Notes: a model not told the origin generated them from the letters alone. 13,093 nucleotides of DNA from Desulfosudis sp034189195 (GCA_034189195.1 JAXHVI010000088.1:1-13093); one strand, 5' to 3'; positions 1 to 7,355 are shown, counted from the stretch's first letter. Translations and numbers: made by a program.

Positions 1-574
1 AAAGGCGTTTGAACGGTTCCTGGAGGCGGTGCCCTCCGATGTGGTGATTGTGGTGGATGAGGCCTACATCGAGTTTGTTCAGGACCCGGAGTGTGCCCGG
101 GCCTTTGATTTTCTTGACAACAGCCGCCCTCTCGTGGTGTTGCGCACCTTTTCAAAGGCCTATGGCCTGGCCGGCATTCGGGTGGGATACGGCGTCATGC
201 CGCCGGATCTGGCGGTGATTCTAAACCGCATTCGCCAGCCCTTTAATGTCAACTCCCTGGCCCAGGTGGCGGCTATTGCGGCCCTGGATGACGACGCCTT
301 TTTAAAGCGAACCCTGGCCGTGGTGCATGACGGGCTGGCCTGGCTTTATGCCGAGCTGGAGAAAATGGGGCTCTGCTGTTTTCCCACCCAGGCCAATTTT
401 TTTCTTATTGATGTTGAAAAAGATGCCGCCGCTGTTTTTGAAGAGATGTTAAAGCAGGGCGTGATCATTCGTTCCATGGTCTCCTACGGATATCCTTCCT
501 GTATCCGGGTAACCGTTGGGCTGCCGGAGGAAAACGCCCGGTTTGTGGCGGCGTTAAAGGCGGTGCTGAAATGA
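1..574 (+). CDS. hisC: Histidinol-phosphate aminotransferase, C-terminal part (5' end outside window)
   Basis: This is a fold-type I PLP aminotransferase that would convert imidazole acetol phosphate and glutamate to histidinol phosphate in histidine synthesis, in the cytoplasm. The frame is open from base 2, so the gene enters from the left; about 190 codons are visible of the roughly 350-370 usual for HisC. The substrate/PLP-binding DEAY motif lies at nt 56-67. The Schiff-base lysine lies in the SKAYGLAG motif (lysine codon at nt 155), followed by the IRVGYG phosphate-contact segment. Near the end, YGYPSCIRVTVG carries the conserved arginine that grips the substrate carboxylate or phosphate. 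The TGA stop (572-574) overlaps the cmk ATG in an ATGA arrangement, so the two are probably translationally coupled. HisC paralogues acting on aromatic amino acids look similar, so the exact substrate is less certain than the family. Confidence 0.9.
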   Translation, partial: KAFERFLEAVPSDVVIVVDEAYIEFVQDPECARAFDFLDNSRPLVVLRTFSKAYGLAGIRVGYGVMPPDLAVILNRIRQPFNVNSLAQVAAIAALDDDAFLKRTLAVVHDGLAWLYAELEKMGLCCFPTQANFFLIDVEKDAAAVFEEMLKQGVIIRSMVSYGYPSCIRVTVGLPEENARFVAALKAVLK

Positions 575-1239
575 AGCCTCTGCTGATTACCATCGACGGC
601 CCGGCCGGCGCCGGTAAAACAACGGTCAGCAAGGCCCTGGCCCGGCGCCTGGGCTACCGGTACGTGGACACCGGGGCCCTTTACCGGGGCGTGGCCTTGG
701 CTGCCAAAGAGCAGGGCGTGGCCCCTGATGATGACGCCGGCCTGGAGCGGCTGTGCAGGGGACTTCGATTACGTTTTGTAGTGAACGAGGACGGATCGCG
801 GCTGTTTGACGGGGACCGGGACATCAGCGGCCTGATTCGCACCTCGGAAATCAGCATGCTGGCGTCGGCGGTTTCAGCCCGGCCGGTGGTGCGGAAATTC
901 CTGCTTGACCTTCAGCGTCGGCTGGGAGAAGAGAAGAATGCTGTCTTTGAAGGCAGGGACATGGGCACGGTGGTGTTTCCCGAGGCGGAGGTGAAGTTTT
1001 TTCTGGACGCCTCTGTTGAGGAGCGGGCCCGGCGGCGCTATGACGAGCGGTCCGCGGACGAGACCCGTACCCTGGAACAGATTACCGAAGAGATTCGCAC
1101 CCGGGACCACAACGACCGGACCCGATGCCACGCCCCCCTCAAACCAGCCAGTGACGCGATTTTACTGGACTCCACCGCGATTTCCATCGACCAGGTTGTC
1201 CAATCCATGCTTTCCCACATACAACAGGTCGATTTTTGA
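571..1239 (+). CDS. cmk: Cytidylate kinase (CMP/dCMP kinase)
   Basis: Cytoplasmic NMP kinase that phosphorylates CMP and dCMP with ATP in pyrimidine nucleotide recycling. The 222-residue product has the usual length of the short bacterial form. The P-loop GPAGAGKTT is at residues 10-18. The nucleotide-binding DTGALYR motif is at 33-39, and the cytidylate-kinase signature EGRDMGTVVFP starts at residue 127. An arginine-rich LID-like stretch (EERARRRY) follows at about 150. The ATG at 571 overlaps the hisC stop and has a purine-rich AAAGGCGG upstream, inside hisC. cmk followed by rpsA is a very common bacterial pair, which supports both calls. Nothing is missing or odd. Confidence 0.95.
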   Translation: MKPLLITIDGPAGAGKTTVSKALARRLGYRYVDTGALYRGVALAAKEQGVAPDDDAGLERLCRGLRLRFVVNEDGSRLFDGDRDISGLIRTSEISMLASAVSARPVVRKFLLDLQRRLGEEKNAVFEGRDMGTVVFPEAEVKFFLDASVEERARRRYDERSADETRTLEQITEEIRTRDHNDRTRCHAPLKPASDAILLDSTAISIDQVVQSMLSHIQQVDF

Positions 1240-1344
1240 AAAAGGCGTGACTTTTCATTTGCATTTTACCTGTCATACTGATAGGTTTCCCGAATCAAAA
1301 GGCCCTGCGGGGCCGTTTAAATTCCGGTAAGGGGGTTTTTTTTA
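1240..1344 (+). promoter_or_regulatory. rpsA leader with GC hairpin and U8 tract before the start codon
   Basis: The 105-nt cmk-rpsA gap is unusually structured. A perfect 5-bp stem GGCCC/GGGCC with a TGCG tetraloop lies at 1301-1314, flanked by AAAA before and GTTT after. It could be a weak attenuator or terminator for cmk, or a regulatory fold. A Shine-Dalgarno AAGGGGG (1329-1335) is then followed directly by eight T residues (1336-1343), and the rpsA ATG is at 1345. S1 protein binds U-rich single-stranded RNA and autoregulates its own mRNA in E. coli, so a U8 tract between SD and start is a plausible S1 contact; this is inference. A CATACT hexamer at 1274-1279 could be a -10 box but has no convincing -35 partner, so I do not claim a promoter. 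Confidence 0.4.
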
Positions 1345-3159
1345 ATGGCAGACAACAACACAACGCAGGATGCGGACAACATCGAAAACGAAGAAAGCGG
1401 TATGGAAAGCATGGAAGAACTCATGGCCATGTATGACCACACCTTCAAGCAGTTCACCGAGGGTGAGGTGGTCGTGGGCAAGGTTATTTCCGTGGACAAG
1501 GACTATGTGCTGGTGGATATCGGCTACAAGTCCGAGGGCCAGATCAACATCAACGAGTTCAAGAACGAAAAGGGCGAGGTCAACGTCAAGGTCAATGACG
1601 ATGTTGAGGTGATGATCGAGTTCTGGGACGAGGAACACGAAAAGCTCGTTCTGTCCAAGGACAAGGCTGAAAAGGACAAGATCTGGGAGACCATCAAGGA
1701 CACCTTTGACAACGACGGTGTGATCAAAGGCGTGATCATCAACCGCGTCAAGGGCGGTTTTTCAGTGGATGTGGGGCTTCAGGCCTTTCTGCCGGGTTCC
1801 CAGGCCGACCTTCGGCCCATTCGCAATTTTGACGAGATGGTGGGCCAGACCTATGATTTCAAGGTTCTCAAGTACAACCGCCGGCGCAACAACATCGTGC
1901 TGTCCCGCCGGGTGCTGCTGGAAGAGACCCTGGCCACCAAGCGGGCCGAGCTGATGGAGACACTGGCCGACGGCCAGGTGGTCGAAGGTATTGTGAAAAA
2001 CATCACCGAGTACGGTGTGTTCGTGGACCTGGGCGGCATCGACGGTCTGCTGCACATCACCGATATTTCCTGGGGCCGGGTGCGCCACCCCTCCGAGCTG
2101 TTTACCGTGGGCGACAACGTGACCCTGAAGGTGCTCTCTTTTGACCTGGACAAGAAAAAGATATCCCTGGGCATGAAGCAGCTGACCCCGGATCCCTGGG
2201 AGTCGGCGGCTGAAAAATACCCGGTGGGCGCCAAGACCACCGGCAAGGTTGTGAGCATCACCAACTACGGCATTTTCGTTGAACTGGAAGAGGGCGTCGA
2301 GGGCCTGATTCACGTATCTGAGATCTCCTGGACCCGCAAGATCCGTCACCCCTCCAAGGTGGTCAACATCGGGGAAGAGGTGGATGCCGTGGTGCTGGAC
2401 ATTCAGCCCGGCAACCGGCGCATCTCCCTGGGCATGAAACAGGTGGAGCCCAACCCCTGGGAGGTGATCAGCGAGAAGTACCCCGTGGGAACGGTGATCG
2501 AAGGCCGCATCAAGAACATCACCGATTTTGGCCTGTTCATCGGCATTGATGATGATATTGACGGCCTGGTCCACATTTCCGACATCTCCTGGACCAAGCG
2601 GATCAAGCATCCTTCCGAGATTTACAAGAAGGGGGACTTGGTGCGGGCCGTTGTGCTGGAGATCGACAAGGCCAACGAGCGTTTCTCCATGGGCATCAAG
2701 CAGCTTGAATCCGATCCCTGGGAGAGCGTCCGGGACCGTTATCCCATCGGCACCAAGGTGTCGGGGGTTGTGACCAATGTCACCGACTTCGGCATTTTTG
2801 TGGAGCTGGAAGAGGGGATTGAGGGCCTGGTGCATGTATCCGAGGTCAGCACCGAGCGGATCAAGACGCCGGTGGGCCAGTATGAAGTGGGCGCCGAGCT
2901 GACCGCCAGGGTGATGAACGTCAATGCCGACGAACGCAAGATCGGCCTTTCCATCAAGCGGCTCAACATGGAAGACGACAAGACCCTGCTCAAGGACTAC
3001 GTGGACAACTCCAGGGGCACCACGTCTGCTTTTGGTGAGCTGCTGCGGGAAAACCTTCAGAACGGTTTTGCTCTTCAGGGGAATCAGGCCGCTGCCGGAA
3101 AAGAGGCCGAAACATCCGGCAATGACGATGATGCCGGACCGTCGGACACCGACGCGTAG
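1345..3159 (+). CDS. rpsA: 30S ribosomal protein S1
   Basis: Large RNA-binding ribosomal protein that recruits and unfolds mRNA on the 30S subunit. The 604-residue product carries six S1 (OB-fold) domains. They start near residues 39, 123, 209, 294, 381 and 468; the last three follow an exact 87-residue period (glycines 295, 382 and 469). Domains 3-6 share the pattern GxVxNITDFGIFVxL, then a GLVHxSEIS element, then SLGMKQLxxDPWE, typical of the mRNA-binding domains. Domains 1-2 are divergent, as expected for the ribosome/S2-anchoring half. The N-terminus and the last 30 or so residues are acidic and low-complexity. Start: ATG 1345 with AAGGGGG 9 nt upstream. A strong terminator follows at 3205-3238. 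The length and domain count match proteobacterial S1. Confidence 0.97.
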   Translation: MADNNTTQDADNIENEESGMESMEELMAMYDHTFKQFTEGEVVVGKVISVDKDYVLVDIGYKSEGQININEFKNEKGEVNVKVNDDVEVMIEFWDEEHEKLVLSKDKAEKDKIWETIKDTFDNDGVIKGVIINRVKGGFSVDVGLQAFLPGSQADLRPIRNFDEMVGQTYDFKVLKYNRRRNNIVLSRRVLLEETLATKRAELMETLADGQVVEGIVKNITEYGVFVDLGGIDGLLHITDISWGRVRHPSELFTVGDNVTLKVLSFDLDKKKISLGMKQLTPDPWESAAEKYPVGAKTTGKVVSITNYGIFVELEEGVEGLIHVSEISWTRKIRHPSKVVNIGEEVDAVVLDIQPGNRRISLGMKQVEPNPWEVISEKYPVGTVIEGRIKNITDFGLFIGIDDDIDGLVHISDISWTKRIKHPSEIYKKGDLVRAVVLEIDKANERFSMGIKQLESDPWESVRDRYPIGTKVSGVVTNVTDFGIFVELEEGIEGLVHVSEVSTERIKTPVGQYEVGAELTARVMNVNADERKIGLSIKRLNMEDDKTLLKDYVDNSRGTTSAFGELLRENLQNGFALQGNQAAAGKEAETSGNDDDAGPSDTDA

Positions 3160-3181
3160 AAAAAGGCGGCTTGCTTTTTTT
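3160..3181 (+). terminator. Weak A/T-rich hairpin with U tract just after rpsA
   Basis: Immediately after the rpsA TAG, AAAAAGGC (3160-3167) can pair with GCTTTTTT (3173-3180) around a 5-nt loop, with one G-U pair, ending in a run of seven T. The GC content of the stem is low, so alone it would be inefficient. It sits only about 25 nt before the strong hairpin at 3205 and may be the first half of a tandem terminator, or an mRNA 3'-end stabiliser. Confidence 0.3.
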
Positions 3182-3204
3182 CACGCGGTTGTAGGATAAT
3201 CATA

Positions 3205-3238
3205 AACCGGGGGCCTGATGGTCACGCCCCCGGTTTTT
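3205..3238 (+). terminator. Strong intrinsic terminator of the cmk-rpsA unit
   Basis: A perfect 10-bp stem AACCGGGGGC (3205-3214) / GCCCCCGGTT (3226-3235) encloses an 11-nt loop and runs into TTTTTATTTT. This is a textbook rho-independent terminator. It separates rpsA from sppA, so sppA probably has its own promoter in the remaining 47 nt or depends on read-through. Confidence 0.88.
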
Positions 3239-3285
3239 ATTTTGGGTTCATCTATTCGGTCATTAATTCCCGGCAGGAGAGAGTC

Positions 3286-4185
3286 ATGTTTTCCAGAAGA
3301 CATCCGTTCCTTTTTTTCATCCTGGTGCTGTCTGCCATCGTGTTTGGCTCCGCCACGGTTATCTCTGTTGTGGCGGGCCTGTATTCCGGCAAACCCGCCT
3401 TTGAGTCCGGCGAAAAAGTGGGCATCGTGGAGGTGAAGGGGGTTATACTCTCTTCTGAACAGGTGATCGAAGACCTGAAAATGTTTCGCGAGGATGATGC
3501 CATTCGGGCCGTTGTGGTGCGCATCGACTCCCCCGGCGGCGCCGTGGGACCGGCCCAGGAGATATACCGGGAGATTCATAAAACCGCTGAAACCAAAAAC
3601 GTTGTGGCTTCCATGGGTTCTGTTGCCGCGTCGGGCGGCTATTATGTGGCGTCGGCAACGGAAAAAATATTTGCCAATCCCGGCACGTTGACGGGCAGCA
3701 TCGGCGTGATCATGAGCTACACCAACTTTCAGGAGCTGATGGACAAGCTCGGGCTGCTGCCCGTGGTGATCAAAAGCGGTCAATACAAGGATATCGGTTC
3801 ACCGGTGCGGCACCTGGAAGAAAAGGAAAAACAGATTCTTCAGGAGTTCGCCGATGATATTCACCGGCAGTTCATTGATGACGTGGCCGCCGGCAGAAAC
3901 ATGGAAGCCGGGGCGGTGGCGAAGCTGGCGGACGGCCGTATCTACACCGGCAGAAAAGCCCTGGAACTGGGACTGGTGGACGAGCTGGGCAACCTGGAAG
4001 ATGCGGCGGAAACCGCCGGCCGGATGGCCGGCATTAAAGGTGATATTGTTCAGGTCTACCCGGAACGAAAGACAAAGTTTTCCCTGGCCGAACTGCTGAC
4101 AGGCGCCTCGGCCCAGGAACTGGCAAACGCCCTGATACACGGCCAGGCGGTTTCCGCCGGTTATCTTTACCGGCCGGGATTGTAA
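3286..4185 (+). CDS. sppA: Signal peptide peptidase SppA, short (about 36 kDa) form
   Basis: Membrane-anchored serine protease of the ClpP/crotonase fold (family S49) that degrades cleaved signal peptides. The product is 299 residues, the length of the half-size SppA of many bacteria rather than the double-domain E. coli enzyme. One hydrophobic N-terminal segment (residues 5-30, FFILVLSAIVFG and onward) would anchor it with the catalytic domain outside the cytoplasm. The nucleophile is Ser116 in GSVAASGGYY and the general base is Lys168 in SGQYKDIGSP. The 52-residue separation equals the Ser147/Lys199 spacing of B. subtilis SppA. The IDSPGG oxyanion strand precedes them. Start ATG 3286 is set by AGGAGAG at 3275-3281. 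The gene stands behind the rpsA terminator; its next neighbour begins 42 nt downstream. Confidence 0.94.
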   Translation: MFSRRHPFLFFILVLSAIVFGSATVISVVAGLYSGKPAFESGEKVGIVEVKGVILSSEQVIEDLKMFREDDAIRAVVVRIDSPGGAVGPAQEIYREIHKTAETKNVVASMGSVAASGGYYVASATEKIFANPGTLTGSIGVIMSYTNFQELMDKLGLLPVVIKSGQYKDIGSPVRHLEEKEKQILQEFADDIHRQFIDDVAAGRNMEAGAVAKLADGRIYTGRKALELGLVDELGNLEDAAETAGRMAGIKGDIVQVYPERKTKFSLAELLTGASAQELANALIHGQAVSAGYLYRPGL

Positions 4186-4194
4186 CAGCAAATT

Positions 4195-4229
4195 AAAATC
4201 GGGATCGAAATCAAAATCGGGATCGAAAT
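4195..4229. repeat. 18-bp tandem direct repeat, two copies, running into the panE start
   Basis: Two identical 17-nt units, AAAATCGGGATCGAAAT, occupy 4195-4211 and 4213-4229 with an 18-nt period (a C separates them). They fill nearly the whole sppA-panE gap, and the second copy ends on the AT of the annotated ATG. There is no good Shine-Dalgarno sequence in the array. It may be a short simple-sequence array of the ATCGAAATC type, or a binding site; the sequence alone does not decide. Confidence 0.75.
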
Positions 4230-5175
4230 GGAAAAAACAATGAACTTTGCCATCATCGGAACCGGAGCCGTGGGCGGATATTACGGGGGGCTGCTATGCC
4301 GTCACGGGTTTGAGGTCCATTTTCTGCTGCGCGGGGATTATGTCCATGTTCAGGAAAAGGGCCTGACCATTGATTCAAAGGACGGCGGTTTCCGGTTGAA
4401 ACAGGTCAACGCCTATTGCCGCGCGTCAGACATGCCCCGGTGCGACGTGGTGATTGTGGCCCTCAAAACCACGGCCAATGATCGGCTGGCCGGCATTCTG
4501 CCCCATGTGGTCAAGCCCGGCGGCGTGGTGGTGGCCCTTCAGAACGGTCTGGGTGTTGAAAAAGCGATTCGGAATATTGTCCCTGATGCCACGGTGATAG
4601 GGGGCCTTTGTTTTTTGTGCAGCAACAAGATCGGGCCGGGCCATATTCATCACCTGGATTTCGGGTCGGTCCGTCTGGGCCGGTACCGGGCCGATGGCGC
4701 GGCCGCCGGCATCACGACAGAACTGCGGCAGGTGGCTGATGCGTTTTCGGCCGCCGGTATCTCGGTGGACCTGGCAGAGGACCTGGCCCTGGCCCGGTGG
4801 CAGAAGCTGGTGTGGAACATGGCCTTTAACGGCGTGACCGTGGTGTTAAACGCCACCACGGATCAATTGATGGCCGACCCGTCGGCCCTTGAACTGGTGC
4901 GCGGCATCATGAAAGAGGTGGTGGCCGGCGCCAAAGCCTGCGGGCATCTTCTGGATGAAAATTTTATCGAGACCATGATTGCCGCCACAAAAAACATGGT
5001 CGCCTACCGGCCCAGCATGATGCTTGACTTTGAAGCCGGCAGGGAGCTGGAGGTCGAGGAGATTTACCGGCTGCCTATTGCAACGGCCGCTGCGGCCGGT
5101 GTGTCCATGCCACGGGCGGAAACCATCGCCCGGCAGCTGGAATTTCTGAATCGCCGGCAAAGTCGATCCCGCTGA
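4228..5175 (+). CDS. panE: 2-dehydropantoate 2-reductase family protein (ketopantoate reductase)
   Basis: NADPH-dependent reductase of the PanE/ApbA family; the canonical reaction is ketopantoate to pantoate in pantothenate/CoA synthesis. The 315-residue product has an N-terminal Rossmann fold with GTGAVGG at residues 11-17. The family segments VALKTTAND and ALQNGLG follow, and then a helical C-terminal domain. Lys193 and Asn197 in WQKLVWNMAFNG match the catalytic Lys/Asn pair of E. coli PanE (K176, N180, same spacing). The SMMLDFEAGRELEVEE stretch holds the conserved Ser and Glu. The start is uncertain: ATG 4228 overlaps the tandem repeat and lacks a clear ribosome site, and ATG 4240 (M5) is equally possible. 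Many genomes carry several PanE paralogues with other 2-keto acid substrates, so the pantoate role is likely but not proven. Confidence 0.83.
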   Translation: MEKTMNFAIIGTGAVGGYYGGLLCRHGFEVHFLLRGDYVHVQEKGLTIDSKDGGFRLKQVNAYCRASDMPRCDVVIVALKTTANDRLAGILPHVVKPGGVVVALQNGLGVEKAIRNIVPDATVIGGLCFLCSNKIGPGHIHHLDFGSVRLGRYRADGAAAGITTELRQVADAFSAAGISVDLAEDLALARWQKLVWNMAFNGVTVVLNATTDQLMADPSALELVRGIMKEVVAGAKACGHLLDENFIETMIAATKNMVAYRPSMMLDFEAGRELEVEEIYRLPIATAAAAGVSMPRAETIARQLEFLNRRQSRSR

Positions 5176-5207
5176 TACAGCGAAGCAATGTCGTCGCTGT
5201 CTGCGGC

Positions 5208-5705
5208 CTGGCCGACGAGGTGGAACCGGAAAAATACCGGGTCAACAAATTTTATACCGCGCCCACGGCCATTCGGTCCCTGGCCAAGGAGGGCGAGGTC
5301 CATGTGAAGAAGCACGATCTTTCCAGCCAGATGCTGCTGGGCACGGTGGGCGAGCCCAGCAACCCCGGGGCATGGCGCTGGTATCACCACCATATCGGCC
5401 GCGACTGGTGCCCCGTTATCGACACCTGGTGGCAGACCGAATCCGGGGGCCACATGCTCACACCCCTGCCCGGCATCAAGGCCGCCGTGCTGGACGACAG
5501 CGGCTGGGAACTGCCGGCCCTGTCCATCGGGCAGCTCGCCGTTAAGTCCGGGGGCCGGCCATGATGGTGGGATTGTGGGGCGACCGGTCCCGGTACGACG
5601 GCCATTTTCAGAACAACTGGTTTCTCACCGGCGATATTGGCCTTCAGGATGAAGAGGGATGTTTCTACCATCAGGGACGGCTGGACGATATTCTGAAAAC
5701 CAGCC
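5208..5705 (+). pseudogene. acs: Remnant of an acetyl-CoA-synthetase-type acyl-CoA ligase, truncated at both ends and frameshifted
   Basis: Only the middle of an AMP-forming acetyl/propionyl-CoA synthetase is present. The first frame (from about 5208) reads FYTAPTAIRSL, then LLGTVGEPSNPGAWRWY and the adenylation motif DTWWQTESGG, and stops at 5562. The homology continues one frame over from about 5552 as MMVGLWGD, then WFLTGDIG and GRLDDILKTS. One extra G in the GGGGG run at 5550-5554 would join the frames as VKSGGPAMMVGLWGD. Between TPLPG and IKAAVLD about 16 residues usual in this family are missing in frame. The N-terminal 300 or so residues, including the YTSGTTGKPKG P-loop, and the whole C-terminal domain with the catalytic lysine are absent, so no activity is possible. 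Homology breaks off at KTS (about 5705), where AT-rich DNA begins. The remnant starts about 35 nt after the panE stop. Confidence 0.85.
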
Positions 5706-5726
5706 TTTTCTATACAGCATTCAGCA

Positions 5727-5853
5727 TGTCGACCAAAACAATAAAAATATAATCCATCATTATTTTTTTCTTTTCATTCGCCCGCATTGATAGTAGAAAA
5801 ATACAATCCCTGTTTCAGTTGAAACTCAAAACTATTGCGCGGGAGAATAAACC
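5727..5853 (+). promoter_or_regulatory. AT-rich leader and candidate promoter of the hydrolase gene
   Basis: A perfect -10 hexamer TATAAT lies at 5748-5753, but no good -35 lies 16-18 nt before it, so the promoter is tentative. A second -10-like TACAAT at 5802-5807 also lacks a -35. The stretch is strikingly AT-rich (poly-T at 5763-5769, several A runs) against a GC-rich window. The ribosome site GGGAGA at 5841-5846, 7 nt before ATG 5854, fixes the start of the following gene. Confidence 0.35.
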
Positions 5854-7317
5854 ATGAAACTGCACCCCAGGCTGCATCCAATCATCTATGTCCGTGGTTT
5901 TGCCATGCGGGATTCTGAAATTGAAGATACGGCGAACACACCCTACATGGGCTTCAACCTCGGTTCGACCCGGATAAGGCAATCACATGATCGATCGTTT
6001 TTACAGTACATATTTGAATCCCCGTTGATCCGGCTGATGAAGGAATATGGATATAGTGACGTGTACCTGGATGGCAGAATGCGTGAGGACCGTATACCCC
6101 AGCAGAGCATCATCATTCATCGCTATTATGAACAGGCGGAAACAGGGGAAGGCCGGCGCTCAAGCATCGTGGAAGCGGCCAGGTCGCTGAGCGATCTGAT
6201 TGAAAAGGTGCGACAACATGTTTGCGGCGGAGACCCGAAGGCCGAACGTGCCTTCAGGGTCTATCTCGTGGCCCACTCCATGGGCGGCCTGATATGCCGC
6301 TGCCTGCTGCAGAACGATAAGGTGGGCAGCAGGGTGGCAAAGCAAAGTGTTGACAAGGTATTCACTTATGGAACGCCGCATAACGGCATTGAGATCGGCG
6401 GGATCAATGTGCCGGGGATTCTTGGATTATGGGACATCAGCAACTTTAATCGCGGTAATATTGCCAAATTCCTCGATCTCAAACCGCGTGACGGCAAGGT
6501 CAATCATCTGGATGGAAAGTTTCCGGAGGAGCGGTTTTTCTGCCTGGTCGGCACCAACTCCCGGGACTACAGTCTTGTCCGCCTGGCCGTCGGCCCGGCC
6601 AGCGACGGCTTGGTGCTTACTGAAAACGCCTATGTGGAAGGCGCACCCCGTGTGTACTGCCATCTGAGCCACAGCGGTCATTACGGCATGGTCAATTCAC
6701 AGGAAGGATACCAGAACCTGGTGCGTTTTCTGTTCGGCGACCACCGGGTGATCCTGCGCATGGTGCCGGAAGACCTGCCCCTGCCGCCGTCCATTCGCAG
6801 GGAATATGACGCCAAGAAACAGGTGCGCGGCTCCTACCTGTTCGAATGCACCATGATGCCAAGAGGTGGGGCGGCGATTCCGCTCAGCGACCGGCGTGCC
6901 GAACATGCGTCGGCCGTATTCAGAACCTATGACGAGTTGTTTTATCCGGAGCGTGCCGGCCTGCAGGCACCGAGATATCCCGTACTGGGAAGTGTCTTTC
7001 TGGACTCTTCAAAAATCACCTCCGGTAAAACCATGGTCTTTACCGTGGATCTTACCGTGCGCAGCACGGATTTCTGGGTGGATGGTATTTTGTCGGAAAA
7101 GCGGCGCATTCCGGATGAAAATCTCTACCGGGACAAAATCGTCTTGAAAGTTGTGCCGAATAAGGGCCAGTGGACGCTTCGTTATATTGAATCGGACGAC
7201 AACTGGGGCGAAAACCGGGGGACCGGACTGAGCCGGGATGATGCAGGGCCGTATATCCCTTTGCACAATCGCAAGGGGTTTCGCGCAAAGCTCTATTTTG
7301 ACGTGGCGCCATGGTAG
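5854..7317 (+). CDS. Serine alpha/beta hydrolase (esterase/lipase type) with an unassigned C-terminal domain
   Basis: A 487-residue protein whose first 300 residues form an alpha/beta hydrolase related to LCAT/PGAP1-type lipases. The oxyanion strand is HPIIYVRGFA near the N-terminus. The nucleophile elbow AHSMGG is at 140-145 with Ser142, and the family block YGTPHNG follows. Asp251 in ASDGLVLTENA is the probable acid, and His273 or His276 in HLSHSGHYGMV the base. I see no signal peptide or membrane segment, so it is probably cytoplasmic. Residues from about 300 to 487 look beta-rich (alternating polar/hydrophobic strands such as KTMVFTVDLTVRS, then WTLRYIESDDNW) and match no domain I can name. 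The gene has its own leader and lies between an acs remnant and two palindromes, which suggests a separate, possibly acquired, unit. The substrate is unknown; an ester or lipid is the natural guess. Confidence 0.8.
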   Translation: MKLHPRLHPIIYVRGFAMRDSEIEDTANTPYMGFNLGSTRIRQSHDRSFLQYIFESPLIRLMKEYGYSDVYLDGRMREDRIPQQSIIIHRYYEQAETGEGRRSSIVEAARSLSDLIEKVRQHVCGGDPKAERAFRVYLVAHSMGGLICRCLLQNDKVGSRVAKQSVDKVFTYGTPHNGIEIGGINVPGILGLWDISNFNRGNIAKFLDLKPRDGKVNHLDGKFPEERFFCLVGTNSRDYSLVRLAVGPASDGLVLTENAYVEGAPRVYCHLSHSGHYGMVNSQEGYQNLVRFLFGDHRVILRMVPEDLPLPPSIRREYDAKKQVRGSYLFECTMMPRGGAAIPLSDRRAEHASAVFRTYDELFYPERAGLQAPRYPVLGSVFLDSSKITSGKTMVFTVDLTVRSTDFWVDGILSEKRRIPDENLYRDKIVLKVVPNKGQWTLRYIESDDNWGENRGTGLSRDDAGPYIPLHNRKGFRAKLYFDVAPW

Positions 7318-7331
7318 AAAACAAAGTCACG

Positions 7332-7355
7332 GGGGTTGATTTAAAAATCGACCCC
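7332..7355. repeat. Inverted repeat 1 after the hydrolase gene (possible terminator)
   Basis: GGGGTTGATT (7332-7341) pairs with AATCGACCCC (7346-7355) over 10 bp with one G-U pair and a 4-nt loop. It begins 14 nt after the hydrolase stop, where a terminator would be expected. No U tract follows on the + strand; on the other strand the exit is moderately T-rich. Its last three C residues are shared with inverted repeat 2, so the two folds compete at their junction. Confidence 0.6.

Noticed and set aside
1236..1279. Possible sigma-70 promoter for rpsA (TTGAAA at 1236, CATACT at 1274)
   Set aside because: The two boxes are 32 nt apart, and no correctly spaced partner exists for either.
1762..2835. 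Long open frame of 357 codons on the minus strand inside rpsA
   Set aside because: It is antisense to the S1 repeats, His/Gly/Leu-rich as GC-rich shadows are, and has no ribosome site or recognisable domain.
2221..2960. Apparent long tandem repeat of 261 bp
   Set aside because: It is explained by S1 domains 4-6, which share an 87-residue period at protein level; the DNA copies have diverged.
5220..5564. A 114-codon frame starting with GTG read as a small intact gene
   Set aside because: It is the middle of an acetyl-CoA synthetase, with the family sequence continuing in another frame past its stop; it is a pseudogene fragment.
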